Shown: one piece after another, positions 11,296-19,588 of the stretch
Layout of the letters: each line of letters starts with the position of its first letter
Position numbering within the stretch: position 1 is the first letter of the stretch
Assembly (NCBI GenBank): GCA_029780695.1
Contig: JAKOYD010000131.1
Span: 1 to 64,000 of the forward strand
Length of the DNA: 64,000 bases
From: Pseudomonadota bacterium
GTDB taxonomy: Bacteria; Pseudomonadota; Gammaproteobacteria; Burkholderiales; Burkholderiaceae_C
Reading direction: 5' to 3'
Translations under genes and position numbers: made by a program
The notes under the pieces: generated by a model
The model's input: the letters and a program-made list of their open reading frames with translations, nothing else
Told to the model about the DNA's origin: nothing
The model's database searches: none

Positions 11296-12483
11296 CTACG
11301 TGGCGGCGCCCGCCCGCCGCAGCATCAGCCCCAGCATCGCCAGCAGGCTGAAGCCGGCGCCGGCGGCAAACGTCGCCTGCGGGCCGATGCCTTCCCACAG
11401 CAGACCCGCCAACACGCTGGCCAGCAGCATCGCCACGCCGCTGACCAGGTTAAAAAAGCCAAACGCCGTGCCACGCAGGTCGGGCGGTGCGGCGGCCGCC
11501 ACCATGGCCGCCAGCAGGCCTTGCGTCATGGCCATGTGAACGCCCCACAGCCCCACGCCCAGCAGCAACCCGGCCCAGTGCGTGCTGACGGCCAGCACGC
11601 CATCGGCCGCCACCAGCACCGCCAGCCCAGCCAGCAGCAGCCCGTGGTGCGACACGCGGTCGGACAGCTGGCCGAACGGGTACGCGGCCGCGGCGTACAC
11701 CGCGTTCATTGCCACCATCACCAGCGGCACCAGCGCCAGGGCGATGCCGGTCTGCTCGGCGCGCAGCACCAGGAAGGCTTCTGAAAAACGCGCCAGCGTA
11801 AACACCGCCCCTACGCCCACCACCCACCAATAAGCGCGCGGCAGGCGCTGCAGGCTGGCCCGGCTGATGGGGTTGACGCGCCGCTCGCCCGCCGGGCGAT
11901 CTGGCTCGCGCACGCCCAGCGCCAGCAGCAGCACGCACAGCACCGCGGGCACCACCGCCACGGCGAACACGGCGCGAAAGTCGTTGGCCCACAGCAGCAT
12001 CAGCCCCACGGCGATCAGCGGACCCAGAAACGCGCCCACCGTGTCCAGCGACTGGCGCAGCCCAAACGCCGCGCCGCGCCGGTCCGCCGGCGCGATATCG
12101 GCCACCAGCGCATCGCGCGGCGCGCCGCGAATGCCCTTGCCCACGCGGTCAAGCAGCCGCGCGGTGAAGATCAGCGCCGGCCCCGTGGCCAGCGCGAACA
12201 GCGGCTTGGTGGCCGCCCCCAACCCGTAACCCAGCAGGGCCAGCGGCTTGCGCCGGCCAAACCAGTCGCTGATGACGCCCGAGAACACCTTCAGAATCAG
12301 CGCCGTCGCCTCGGCCAGCCCTTCCAGCAGCCCGACCAGCGCCACGCTCATGCCCAGCGTGCCCACCATGAACAGCGGCAGCAGCGCGTGGATCATTTCG
12401 CTGGAGATGTCCATCAGCAGGCTGACGAAACCCAGCACCCAGATGCCGGCGGGCAGCGGTGGACGCTGGGCGGGGACGGTCAT
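11296..12483 (-). CDS. MFS transporter
   Basis: A 395-residue major facilitator with about 12 hydrophobic spans. It starts MTVPAQRPPLPAGIWVLGF and has the motif A-like loop ISDWFGRRKPLALLGYGLG after TM2, and LLDRVGKGIRGAPRDALVAD, a stretch typical of a DHA1-like subgroup often annotated as drug or unknown-substrate exporters. The C-terminal half has the repeat motif FGQLSDRVSHHGLLLAGL. The substrate cannot be told from sequence. The start at 12483 was chosen over a longer frame because the extension is a translated dispersed repeat (it contains RAEPVEA). The gene converges on hppA, with 186 bases between the hppA terminator and its stop in which nothing else is recognisable. Confidence 0.88.
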   Translation of the reverse strand: MTVPAQRPPLPAGIWVLGFVSLLMDISSEMIHALLPLFMVGTLGMSVALVGLLEGLAEATALILKVFSGVISDWFGRRKPLALLGYGLGAATKPLFALATGPALIFTARLLDRVGKGIRGAPRDALVADIAPADRRGAAFGLRQSLDTVGAFLGPLIAVGLMLLWANDFRAVFAVAVVPAVLCVLLLALGVREPDRPAGERRVNPISRASLQRLPRAYWWVVGVGAVFTLARFSEAFLVLRAEQTGIALALVPLVMVAMNAVYAAAAYPFGQLSDRVSHHGLLLAGLAVLVAADGVLAVSTHWAGLLLGVGLWGVHMAMTQGLLAAMVAAAAPPDLRGTAFGFFNLVSGVAMLLASVLAGLLWEGIGPQATFAAGAGFSLLAMLGLMLRRAGAAT

Positions 12484-12675
12484 GGCGATGCGACAAAGTT
12501 GATGGCGGCGGGACGCGGATTGTCGCTCGCGCGGGTTGCCCCGCTTGTAGACGCATCCACAGCCGCCTACCATCGGTCCATTCATACCCATTGGCGTTCG
12601 AATCTGTAGAAGCCGTTCGCACTGAGCCATTCGACTTCGCTCATGACAGGCTTGTTGAAGTGCATGCGCGTCAGG

Positions 12676-12701
12676 GGCTTCGACAGGCTCAGCCCGAACG
12701 G
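12676..12701. repeat. GAGCCTGTCGAAG dispersed repeat copy
   Basis: The plus strand reads GGCTTCGACAGGCTCAGCC then CGAACGG, the reverse complement of the unit that forms the tandem array at 20191-20510. A degenerate second copy lies at about 12626-12655. It sits upstream of the MFS gene and of the Mpo1-like gene. Confidence 0.85.
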
Positions 12702-12747
12702 CTCTTGTCGTTTTCAAAGCACTTTAGTATCCGAGGAGACATTCGCC

Positions 12748-13272
12748 GTGAAGACCCTGACCGACCAGCTGGCCCAGTACGCCGCCTACCACCGCGACCG
12801 CCGCAACATCGCCACGCATTTCGTCGGCATTCCGATGATCGTGCTGGCGGTGCAGGTGCTGCTGTCGCGCCCCGCGTGGGCCGTGGGCGGCTGGACGCTG
12901 ACGCCGGCGCTGCTGGTCACGCTGCTGGCCTGCGTGTACTACCTGGTGCTCGACCGGCCGCTGGGCCTGCTGATGACGGTGCTGCTGGCCGCCGGCCTGG
13001 CGTTGGCCGCGCCGCTGGCCGCGCTGCCCACCGCGGCCTGGCTGTGGTGGGGCGTCGGGCTGTTCGTGGTCGGCTGGGTGATCCAGTTCGTCGGCCACAT
13101 TTACGAAGGGCGCAAGCCCGCCTTCGTCGACGACGTGATCGGCCTGGCCATCGGCCCGCTGTTCGTGGCGGCCGAAGCGGTATTTGCGCTGGGTCTGCGG
13201 CGCGATTTGCATGCGGCCATCGAATCGCGCGCCGGCCCGGTGCGCGGCGCGGCGCGCTCGGCGCCCCTCTAA
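12748..13272 (+). CDS. Mpo1-like (DUF962) membrane protein
   Basis: A 174-residue membrane protein of the Mpo1/YGL010w (DUF962) family. The conserved His motifs AYHRDRRNIATHFVGIP near the start and FVGHIYEGRKPAFVDD near residue 130 are the Fe(II)-binding and signature regions; four hydrophobic spans lie between and after them. In yeast the founding member is a dioxygenase acting on 2-hydroxy fatty acids; whether the bacterial proteins do the same is inference. The start is a GTG at 12748 with a good Shine-Dalgarno GAGGAGA at 12733-12739; upstream ATGs would read through the repeat. A palindromic repeat follows the stop. Confidence 0.87.
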   Translation: MKTLTDQLAQYAAYHRDRRNIATHFVGIPMIVLAVQVLLSRPAWAVGGWTLTPALLVTLLACVYYLVLDRPLGLLMTVLLAAGLALAAPLAALPTAAWLWWGVGLFVVGWVIQFVGHIYEGRKPAFVDDVIGLAIGPLFVAAEAVFALGLRRDLHAAIESRAGPVRGAARSAPL

Positions 13273-13277
13273 GCTGC

Positions 13278-13327
13278 GTTTTTCATAGCTGCTCGCGCTT
13301 TGTCGGCGCGCGCTGGGCGCCGATTTT
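13278..13327. repeat. ATAGCT/GCGCTTG palindromic repeat copy
   Basis: Reads TTTTTCATAGCTGCTCGCGC, TTTGTCGG, CGCGCGCTGGGCGCCGATTT. It fills most of the 100-base gap between the Mpo1-like gene and the aldehyde dehydrogenase gene. Confidence 0.75.
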
Positions 13328-13360
13328 ATGGTCACAGCGGGTCGGTCGCATGACTTGCCG

Positions 13361-13366
13361 CACAAT
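13361..13366 (+). promoter_or_regulatory. Candidate -10 box immediately before aldehyde dehydrogenase start
   Basis: CACAAT ends six bases before the ATG at 13373. Transcription starting 6-7 bases past a -10 box would begin at the start codon, giving a leaderless mRNA. No Shine-Dalgarno is present. No clear -35 is visible. Confidence 0.45.
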
Positions 13367-13372
13367 GCCCGC

Positions 13373-14806
13373 ATGCAGCTCAACTTCATCGCCAACCAGT
13401 CCGTCGCCTCGCATTCCGGCCGCACGCTGCCGGTGATCGACCCGTCCGACGGCCAGCCTTTCGACGCCATTCAGCGCAGCGACCAGCGCGACATCGACGA
13501 CGCCGTGCACGCCGCGCGGCGCTGCTTCGACGGCCCATGGAGCCAGTGCTCCGCCGCCGAGCGCGGTCGCCTGCTGATGGCGCTGTCGCGCAAGGTGGCC
13601 GAGCACGCCGACGAGCTGGCCGCCATCGAGCAGCGCGACTGCGGCAAACCCACCAAACAGGCCACGGCCGACGCCGCCGCGCTGGCGCGTTACTTTGAGT
13701 TTTACGCCGGCGCCTGCGACAAGTTGCATGGCGAAACCCTGCCCTACCAGCCCGGCTACAGCGTCTTCACCTGGCGCGAGCCCCATGGCGTGACCGGGCA
13801 CGTCATTCCATGGAACTACCCCATGCAGATCTTCGGCCGCAGCGTGGGTGGCGCGCTGGCGGCGGGCAACTGCTGCGTCGTCAAGCCGGCCGAGGACGCC
13901 TGCCTGTCGCTGATCCGCGTGGCGCAACTGGCGGCCGAATGCGGCTTTCCGCCCGGCGCCATCAACATCGTCACCGGCTACGGTCACGAAGTGGGCGACG
14001 CGCTGGCGCGCCACCCGGGCATCGACCACATCAGCTTTACCGGCAGCCCCAAAGTGGGCACCATCATCCAGCAGGTGGCCGCCGAGCGGCACTGCCCCGT
14101 CACGCTGGAGCTGGGCGGCAAAAGCCCGCAAATCGTGTTCGCCGATGCCGACCTGGACGCGGCGCTGCCGGTCATCCTCAACGCCATCGTGCAAAACAGC
14201 GGCCAGACCTGCTCGGCCGGCTCGCGCGTGCTGATCGAGCAGGCCATCTACGACAGCCTGCTGGCGCGCCTGGGCGAAGCCTTTGAAGCGCTGCGCGTCG
14301 GCCCCGCGACGATGGACCTGCACCTGGGCCCGCTGATCCGCCAGAGTCAGCAGCAGCGGGTGTGGGATTTTCTGAGCGACGCGCAGACGGCGCACATTCC
14401 CATCGTGGCGCAGGGCGTGGTGGTGGACGAGGCGCCCGACACCGGCTTCTACCAGGCGCCCGTGCTGCTGGCCGACGTGCCGGTCGCGCACCGCATCGCG
14501 CAGGAAGAAGTGTTCGGCCCGGTGCTGTCGGCCATGCCCTTCACCGACGAAGAACACGCCGCCCAACTGGCCAACGCCACGCCGTTCGGCCTGGTGGCGG
14601 GCGTGTGGACGCGCGACGGCGGCCGCCAGTTCCGCATGGCGCGGCGCGTGAAAAGCGGCCAGGTGTTCATCAACAACTACGGCGCCGGCGGCGGGGTCGA
14701 GCTGCCCTTCGGCGGCTACAAGTCCTCAGGCTATGGGCGCGAAAAGGGCTTCGAGGCGTTGTACGGCTTCAGCGTGCTGAAAACGGTGGCGGTGCGGCAC
14801 GGTTGA
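13373..14806 (+). CDS. Aldehyde dehydrogenase family protein
   Basis: A 477-residue NAD(P)-dependent aldehyde dehydrogenase, oxidising an aldehyde to the acid. The cofactor region has VIPWNYPMQIFGRSVGGALAAG and VVKPAED, followed by FTGSPKVGT; the general base Glu is in LELGGKSP and the catalytic Cys in NSGQTCSAGSR. The C-terminal EEVFGPVLSA and LPFGGYKSSGYGREKG are canonical. Resemblance is to the betaine/gamma-aminobutyraldehyde-type group, but the substrate is not set by these motifs. The start at 13373 follows a CACAAT box with only six bases between, suggesting a leaderless transcript. It stands alone, with no redox partner or regulator next to it. Confidence 0.93.
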   Translation: MQLNFIANQSVASHSGRTLPVIDPSDGQPFDAIQRSDQRDIDDAVHAARRCFDGPWSQCSAAERGRLLMALSRKVAEHADELAAIEQRDCGKPTKQATADAAALARYFEFYAGACDKLHGETLPYQPGYSVFTWREPHGVTGHVIPWNYPMQIFGRSVGGALAAGNCCVVKPAEDACLSLIRVAQLAAECGFPPGAINIVTGYGHEVGDALARHPGIDHISFTGSPKVGTIIQQVAAERHCPVTLELGGKSPQIVFADADLDAALPVILNAIVQNSGQTCSAGSRVLIEQAIYDSLLARLGEAFEALRVGPATMDLHLGPLIRQSQQQRVWDFLSDAQTAHIPIVAQGVVVDEAPDTGFYQAPVLLADVPVAHRIAQEEVFGPVLSAMPFTDEEHAAQLANATPFGLVAGVWTRDGGRQFRMARRVKSGQVFINNYGAGGGVELPFGGYKSSGYGREKGFEALYGFSVLKTVAVRHG

Positions 14807-14807
14807 G

Positions 14808-14842
14808 AGCGCTACTTATCCAATAGCGCACAGCGCTTGAAT
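14808..14842. repeat. Partial palindromic repeat copy
   Basis: AGCGCTACTTATCCAATAGC then GCACAGCGCTTGAATG: a shortened copy of the dispersed repeat between the convergent aldehyde dehydrogenase and DUF1924-like genes. Confidence 0.55.
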
Positions 14843-14878
14843 GACACTCGCTGCGAGACGATTGAGCCGCCAGTCCGC

Positions 14879-15262
14879 TCAATCGGTGCGCGGGCTTTGC
14901 GGGGCGTGCTGGCGCGCCGCGCCGATGAACTGCTCCTTGACCAACCAGGCGGCGACATCCGCCTTTTCGCGCGCCTGACACTGTCGACCCAGCGTCGCCT
15001 GGCAGCGTGCGGTAAACCACTTCTCGAGCTTGACGTGATCGACCGGCCCGTCCGTTTCCAGCTCGAGCGGCGTTGCACCTGCCTCCAGCCGGCCGAGCAA
15101 CTCACGCCCCCGCGTCGGGTCTGCGCCTGCGCCCGCGTGACGCGTGTATTCGGCCAGCACGGCGCCGGGCGTGGCGTGGATCGAATCAGCCTGCGCGGTG
15201 GGCAGCGTGGCGCCTGCAAGCGCGATGCCTGCAGCGGCGATGGCAATGAACGGGCGATACAT
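14879..15262 (-). CDS. DUF1924-like periplasmic protein lacking the heme motif
   Basis: A 127-residue exported protein. It starts MYRPFIAIAAAGIALAGA with a Sec signal ending at TAQA-DS, and a GAAGGAG ribosome site stands before the ATG. The C-terminal part, KLEKWFTARCQATLGRQCQA then REKADVAAWLVKEQ, matches the end of DUF1924 (SHP-type c-type cytochromes), as does RGRELL earlier. In that family a CxxCH heme site lies between these two parts; here the stretch between them is short (GRLEAGATPLELETDGPVDH) and has no CxxCH. It could be a degenerate paralogue or a heme-free derivative. Neighbours do not explain it. Family call is by memory of the motif and moderately sure. Confidence 0.65.
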   Translation of the reverse strand: MYRPFIAIAAAGIALAGATLPTAQADSIHATPGAVLAEYTRHAGAGADPTRGRELLGRLEAGATPLELETDGPVDHVKLEKWFTARCQATLGRQCQAREKADVAAWLVKEQFIGAARQHAPQSPRTD

Positions 15263-15384
15263 GTCTTCACTCCTTCGATGGTGAACGCTTGAAACTCAAA
15301 CTGCCTGGAAAGCCGTCATGCCCGCAACGCGTGAATGACGAGGCAGCAGGGCAACTTGAAGTCGATGTCTGTCGGATCAATGGC

Positions 15385-15567
15385 TCAGAGCACCATGCGC
15401 TCGAAGTCCTGCTTGCCCACGTTGCATTCGGGGCAGCGCCAGTCGGACGGCACGGCGTCCCAGGGCGTTCCGGCCGCGATGCCATGCTCGGGCAGACCCA
15501 CAACCGGGTCATAGACCAGGCCGCAGACCATGCAGATGTAGACGGCGATGTCGATAGCGGTGCTCAT
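15385..15567 (-). CDS. Rubredoxin
   Basis: A 60-residue rubredoxin that binds a single iron through four cysteines: CMVCGLVYDP near residue 12 and CPECNVGKQDFE near residue 45, with the conserved GTPWDAVPSDWRCP between. It is a small cytoplasmic electron carrier that can feed alkane hydroxylases, oxygen- or peroxide-reducing enzymes, or rubredoxin reductase. Length and motif spacing are standard. No obvious partner oxidase is adjacent; the neighbouring DUF1924-like gene is in the same direction 122 bases downstream. A good Shine-Dalgarno (AGGAAA) precedes the ATG. Confidence 0.95.
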   Translation of the reverse strand: MSTAIDIAVYICMVCGLVYDPVVGLPEHGIAAGTPWDAVPSDWRCPECNVGKQDFERMVL

Positions 15568-15694
15568 GGCGGTTTCCTTTCAGGTAGAAGTGGATGGCAC
15601 TGCAGTCAGTGTGGTGCCGCCATCTGAAGGCTGGCTGAGCGCGCGGCGCACGCCCTAAACTCCAGCGTTTTCACCCATCGCGAGAGGCTCCGTC

Positions 15695-16456
15695 ATGCGC
15701 GTTCCAGGCAAGTCCATCATCGTTACCGGCGCCGGCGGCGGCATTGGCGAAGGCATCGCGCGGCGGCTGGCGGCCGAGGGCGCGCGGGTCATCGTCAATG
15801 ACATCCACGTGGGGTTGGGCGAAAAGGTCACGGCCGACATCACCGCCGCCGGCGGCCAGGCGCGCTTTGTGGCGGGCGACGTGACGCGCGGGGCCGACTG
15901 GCAGACGCTGGTCGCCGCCGCGCAGGCCTTCGGCGGCCGGCTCGACGTGGTCGTCAACAACGCCGGCTGGACGCACCGCAACCGCCCCCTGCTGGAAGTG
16001 AGCGAGGCCGAGTTTGACAAGGTCTACGACGTCAACATGAAAAGCATTTACTGGAGCGCCATCCACGGTGTGCCGGCGATGGCGCAGGCCGGCGGCGGCA
16101 GCTTCATCAACATCGCGTCCACCGCGGGCGTGCGGCCGCGCCCGGGCCTGACCTGGTACAACGGCAGCAAGGCGGCGGTGATCGTCACGTCGAAGTCGAT
16201 GGCGGCCGAACTGGGGCCGCAGAACATCCGCGTCAACTGCATCAACCCGGTGTTCAACCCCGACACGGGCCTGTCCGCCGAGTTTGCCGGCGGCCCGGTG
16301 GATGAGGAGCGCAAAGCCAGGTTCCGCGCCACCATTCCGCTGGGTCGCTTCTCCACCGCGCTGGACGTGGCCAACGCCGCGCTGTACCTGGCCAGCGATG
16401 AGGCGGCCTTCATCAGCGGCGTGTGCATCGAGGTGGACGGGGCGCGCTGCGTGTAG
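15695..16456 (+). CDS. SDR family oxidoreductase
   Basis: A 253-residue short-chain dehydrogenase/reductase using NAD(P)H. The Rossmann glycine motif is TGAGGGIG at residues 11-18; NNAGW follows near 89; the catalytic Ser is in NIASTAG and the Tyr/Lys pair in WYNGSKAA (YxxxK). The C-terminus ends ISGVCIEVDGARCV, typical of FabG-like classical SDRs. Asp41 in VIVNDIHV after the second strand favours NAD over NADP, by general rule. The substrate is unknown. The gene stands alone, divergent from rubredoxin, with 127 bases between them. Confidence 0.93.
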   Translation: MRVPGKSIIVTGAGGGIGEGIARRLAAEGARVIVNDIHVGLGEKVTADITAAGGQARFVAGDVTRGADWQTLVAAAQAFGGRLDVVVNNAGWTHRNRPLLEVSEAEFDKVYDVNMKSIYWSAIHGVPAMAQAGGGSFINIASTAGVRPRPGLTWYNGSKAAVIVTSKSMAAELGPQNIRVNCINPVFNPDTGLSAEFAGGPVDEERKARFRATIPLGRFSTALDVANAALYLASDEAAFISGVCIEVDGARCV

Positions 16457-16489
16457 GCGCGTGCCGCGCCATTTGCGTCAAAACCGGTG

Positions 16490-16545
16490 CTGGCGCATGC
16501 TGGAAAAGCGCCGGCAGCTATTATTTTGAAAGCAAGCAGGCCTGC
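16490..16545. repeat. ATAGCT/GCGCTTG palindromic repeat, variant copy
   Basis: Reads GGTGCTGGCGCATGCTGG, AAAAGCGCCGGCAGCTATT and ATTTTGAAAGC. The AGCTATT box and GCGC parts fit the dispersed repeat in reverse orientation. Confidence 0.55.
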
Positions 16546-16551
16546 GAACTT

Positions 16552-16636
16552 CCGTCATTCCCGCGCAGGCGGGAATCCAAGGTAGCTTTGCAGCCGCTGA
16601 TGGATGCATGGAGCTCCATCTTCGCGGGAATGACGG
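16552..16636. repeat. 85-bp element with perfect 14-bp terminal inverted repeats
   Basis: The ends are CCGTCATTCCCGCG (16552-16565) and its exact reverse complement CGCGGGAATGACGG (16623-16636). The left end also folds on itself (ATTCCCGC GCAG GCGGGAAT). The layout is that of a small inverted-repeat or REP/MITE-like element; ATTCCCGC...GCGGGAAT motifs are widespread in bacteria. No gene lies in 16457-16760. Confidence 0.85.
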
Positions 16637-16760
16637 TGTCAACGGCAGCGGTTCGAGTCATCGAATATCGGATCAAACCGCGCGAAAGATCACCCCGTTT
16701 TTGTGCGACGTCTGCGCCACCTTGGCACCCGCCGCGTCCAAAAATATTCGCCCGCCGCCC

Positions 16761-17279
16761 TCACACCCAGCGCGCCAGATCGGCCACGTCTTCGGCAAAC
16801 AACTGCCCTTTCTCAGCCTGCACCACGCGGCCATCCTTGCCGCGCACCACGGTGACGGGCAGGCCGTCGGGCTTGGGGAAGGCGCGCGCCACGTCGGTGC
16901 CGTTCCACACGGCAGGGAAGGTGTAGCCCCGCTGGCGCAGGTAGCGGGCGGCGTCTTCGGCGCTCTTGTCGATCGACAGCGCCAGCATGCGCAGGCCGCG
17001 ATCCTTCTGCGCCGCCCATAGCTTCTGCATCTCGGGGCTTTGCTGGGCGCAGAACGGGCACCAGCTGGCCCACCAGTACAGCACCAGCGCGCGGCCATCG
17101 GCCTGCGCCGGCTCGAAGCGGCCGCCGTCCAGCAAGGGCACGACCGCCAGCGGGTAAGGCGCGCCCAGCGCGGGCAGCGGCACGGCGTTTTTCTGCGCGC
17201 CGGCCCAGCGCGCCGGCAGCGCCGCGGCGGCAGCGCTGGCTTGCAGCCAGCGGCGGCGGGTGAAGGCGAAGCGGTTCAT
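16761..17279 (-). CDS. TlpA-like periplasmic thioredoxin-fold protein
   Basis: A 172-residue exported thiol-disulphide protein. The N-terminus has a twin-arginine-like signal ([17 protein letters not shown]) ending near AGA-Q. The thioredoxin fold follows, with active site [13 protein letters not shown] (CPFC instead of the more usual CPPC), the cis-Pro region [12 protein letters not shown] and a C-terminal helix. Proteins of this group reduce periplasmic cysteines, for instance in cytochrome c maturation, or respond to redox stress; the true partner is unknown. The start at 17279 is chosen for the signal peptide; an upstream extension is not conserved in character. It is divergent from moaA by 103 bases. 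Confidence 0.9.
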   Translation of the reverse strand: MNRFAFTRRRWLQASAAAAALPARWAGAQKNAVPLPALGAPYPLAVVPLLDGGRFEPAQADGRALVLYWWASWCPFCAQQSPEMQKLWAAQKDRGLRMLALSIDKSAEDAARYLRQRGYTFPAVWNGTDVARAFPKPDGLPVTVVRGKDGRVVQAEKGQLFAEDVADLARWV

Positions 17280-17370
17280 GGCGATATCCCCTGCAGCCCG
17301 ACGGGCGGCCGATGCGGCGCATGGTAGCGCGGCCGATGGCCTTGCCGCGCGGCGGGCAGCGCCGCTTTGG

Positions 17371-17376
17371 GATAAT
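17371..17376 (+). promoter_or_regulatory. Candidate -10 box immediately before moaA start
   Basis: GATAAT ends six bases before the moaA ATG at 17383, with no Shine-Dalgarno. This places the probable transcription start at or next to the start codon, as for mobA, gloB, dnaX and the thioredoxin gene. Confidence 0.5.
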
Positions 17377-17382
17377 TTGGCC

Positions 17383-18516
17383 ATGGGCGAACGTGTCATT
17401 CCCTTGGTCGATCACCGCACGGTCGGGCTGGCGGTGCCTGCGGCGTCTGCGCCCGCGCCCACCAGCGGGCTGACCGATGCGCGCGGCCGCCCGCTGCGCG
17501 ACCTGCGCATCAGCGTCACCGACCGCTGCAACTTCCGCTGCAGCTACTGCATGCCCAAGGAAGTGTTCAACAGCGAATACACTTGGCTGCCGCACAGCGC
17601 CCTGCTCTCGTTCGAGGAAATCACCCGGCTGGCCACGCGCTTTGTCGGCCTGGGCGTGCACAAGCTGCGCCTGACGGGCGGCGAGCCGCTGCTGCGCAAA
17701 GGGCTGGAGACGCTGATCGCCCAGTTGGCCGCGCTGCGCACGCCCGATGGCCAGCCGCTCGACATCACGCTGACCACCAATGGCTCGCTGCTGGCGCGCA
17801 AGGCGCAGGCGCTGCAAGCGGCGGGCCTCAACCGCGTCACCGTCAGCCTGGACGGGCTGGATGACGCCACCTTCCGCGCCATGAACGACGTCGACTTTCC
17901 GGTGGCCGACGTGCTGGCCGGCATCGAGGCAGCGCGCGCGGCCGGGCTGGGTCCGATCAAGGTCAACATGGTCGTGAAGCGCGGCACCAACGACGACCAG
18001 ATCCTGCCCATGGCGCGGCACTTTCGCGGCACGGGCGTGGTGCTGCGCTTCATCGAATACATGGACGTGGGCGCCACCAACGGCTGGCGCATGGACGAGG
18101 TGCTGCCCTCGGCCGACGTGGTCAAGTTGCTGCAATCCGAATTCGCGCTGGTGCCGCTGCAGGCCAGCGAGCTGGGCGAAACCGCCGAGCGCTGGGGCTA
18201 CGCCGGCGCCGACGGCCGGCACAACCCGGCGCTGGGCGAAGTCGGCTTCATCAGCAGCGTCACGCAGGCCTTCTGCGGCGACTGCAACCGCGCCCGGCTG
18301 TCGATGGACGGCAAGCTGTTTTTGTGCCTGTTCGCCGGGCAGGGCTACGATCTGCGCGCGCTGATGCGCGGCGGCGTCGACGATGCCCAACTCGACGCCG
18401 CCATCGCCGCCATCTGGCAAGGCCGCAGCGACCGCTACAGCGAACTGCGCGCCAGCCTGCCGGCGGACGTGCAGCAGGCGGTGCGGCGGGTGGAGATGAG
18501 CTATATAGGCGGGTGA
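17383..18516 (+). CDS. moaA: GTP 3',8-cyclase (molybdenum cofactor biosynthesis)
   Basis: A 377-residue radical SAM enzyme for the first step of molybdopterin synthesis, turning GTP into 3',8-cyclo-GTP. The SAM-cluster motif is CNFRCSYC (CxxxCxxC) near residue 47, with [11 protein letters not shown] and TTNGSLL following. The second, GTP-binding cluster is in [21 protein letters not shown] near residue 300. The protein ends in the Gly-Gly pair (YIGG) needed for catalysis. Start at 17383 gives an N-terminal extension of about 30 residues before the conserved [17 protein letters not shown]. mobA and moeA follow on the same strand, though separated by gaps and a GNAT gene. Confidence 0.97.
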   Translation: MGERVIPLVDHRTVGLAVPAASAPAPTSGLTDARGRPLRDLRISVTDRCNFRCSYCMPKEVFNSEYTWLPHSALLSFEEITRLATRFVGLGVHKLRLTGGEPLLRKGLETLIAQLAALRTPDGQPLDITLTTNGSLLARKAQALQAAGLNRVTVSLDGLDDATFRAMNDVDFPVADVLAGIEAARAAGLGPIKVNMVVKRGTNDDQILPMARHFRGTGVVLRFIEYMDVGATNGWRMDEVLPSADVVKLLQSEFALVPLQASELGETAERWGYAGADGRHNPALGEVGFISSVTQAFCGDCNRARLSMDGKLFLCLFAGQGYDLRALMRGGVDDAQLDAAIAAIWQGRSDRYSELRASLPADVQQAVRRVEMSYIGG

Positions 18517-18640
18517 CCCCCCTGAGTCGCTGCGCGCCTTCCCCCCTGTGCTGCGCGAGGGGGGACAACGCCAGTGGCCGGCGCAGGTCCGGCCACGGCG
18601 TTTGCTGGCATGGCCTGCTCCGCGGCCGTTTGAGGTTTGA
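18517..18640. repeat. Long dispersed repeat, copy A
   Basis: Begins in CCCCCCTGAGTCGCTGCGCG after the moaA stop and continues with AACGCCAGTGGCCGGCGC and GGCATGGCCTGCTCCGCGGCC. Copies occur at 46045-46180 (reversed) and, more loosely, at 41255-41360. All three lie next to housekeeping genes. It is not coding; it may be an old mobile or recombination-prone element. Confidence 0.75.
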
Positions 18641-18663
18641 ACGGAAGCCTTGTAGACGTGCAT

Positions 18664-18724
18664 CATCGAATGCTCAAATTGGCCGTAGATCCTCCAGAAA
18701 CGTTTTTTCTACGGCCATTCGATG
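18664..18724. other. Long hairpin upstream of mobA
   Basis: Outer arms CATCGAATG (18664-18672) and CATTCGATG (18716-18724) are exact reverse complements; inner arms GGCCGTAGA and TCTACGGCC (18681-18689, 18708-18716) also pair, around a loop with a T6 run. It sits in the 419-base moaA-mobA gap; the remaining 18725-18930 shows no gene. Confidence 0.6.
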
Positions 18725-18923
18725 CCCTCGGCCGTGGTTGCATTGGGGTAAAGAGGATGCCTTTCTGCGTGGCCGAATCGGCGCTGTGCTGGGTCGCGCG
18801 CCGGATGGCGGCTTGACCCGCAAGGTCGGGGCCGTGGGATCCATCCCGCGGGAAAGCCAGGTGCGCACCGCAGACACCATTCGTGCCATTCGACCCGATG
18901 GGCGGGAACCCCATCGGAGCGGG

Positions 18924-18929
18924 TATAAC
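18924..18929 (+). promoter_or_regulatory. Candidate -10 box immediately before mobA start
   Basis: TATAAC ends six bases before the ATG at 18936, again without a Shine-Dalgarno, which suggests a leaderless transcript. Confidence 0.5.
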
Positions 18930-18935
18930 CCCCGC

Positions 18936-19574
18936 ATGACCACCCCTCATCTGCCCGACACCAGCGCCATCACCGCTCTCCTGCTGGCCGGCGGGCGCGG
19001 CAGCCGCATGGGCGGCGTCGACAAGGGCCTGCAAAACTTCAACGGCGCGCCGCTGGCGATGAACGCTCTGCTCCGCTTGCAGCAGCAGACGCTGCCGCCG
19101 GCCGAGGTGATGATCAACGCCAACCGCAACCTGGCGGCGTATGAGTCCTTTGGCGTGGACGTGTGGCCCGATTCGCTGCCCGACTTCGCGGGGCCACTGG
19201 CAGGCTTTCTGACCGGGTTGGAGCGCTGCGAGACGCCGCTGCTGCTGACCCTGCCGTGCGACGTACCCAACTTTCCGCTATCGCTTTGCGAGCGCCTTGC
19301 GCAGGCCCTGAAAGCGCAGGACGCCGATATCGCCATGGCCGCCGCGCCCGAGGACGACGGGCAGCTGCGCACGCAGCCGGTGTTCTGCCTGCTGCACGCC
19401 AGCCTGCTGGAAAGCCTGGTGCGCTTCACGCACGAAGGCGGCCGCAAGATCGACGCCTGGACCGCGCAGCACCGCCAGGTCGTGGTGCCCTTCAATCTGC
19501 CGGGCGACGACCCGCGCGCCTTTGCCAACGCCAACACGCTGTCCGAGCTGCGTGCGCTCGAGCAGCACCGATAA
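18936..19574 (+). CDS. mobA: Molybdenum cofactor guanylyltransferase
   Basis: A 212-residue nucleotidyltransferase that joins GMP from GTP to molybdenum cofactor, forming bis-MGD for DMSO-reductase-type enzymes. The nucleotide loop [19 protein letters not shown] near residues 14-32 is the family signature. Further motifs are [10 protein letters not shown] and the metal-binding LPCDVPNFP. The start at 18936 ([20 protein letters not shown]) lies six bases after a TATAAC box. The GNAT gene follows after 14 bases and is probably cotranscribed. Confidence 0.95.
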   Translation: MTTPHLPDTSAITALLLAGGRGSRMGGVDKGLQNFNGAPLAMNALLRLQQQTLPPAEVMINANRNLAAYESFGVDVWPDSLPDFAGPLAGFLTGLERCETPLLLTLPCDVPNFPLSLCERLAQALKAQDADIAMAAAPEDDGQLRTQPVFCLLHASLLESLVRFTHEGGRKIDAWTAQHRQVVVPFNLPGDDPRAFANANTLSELRALEQHR

Positions 19575-19588
19575 CGAAAGGAGACCCC

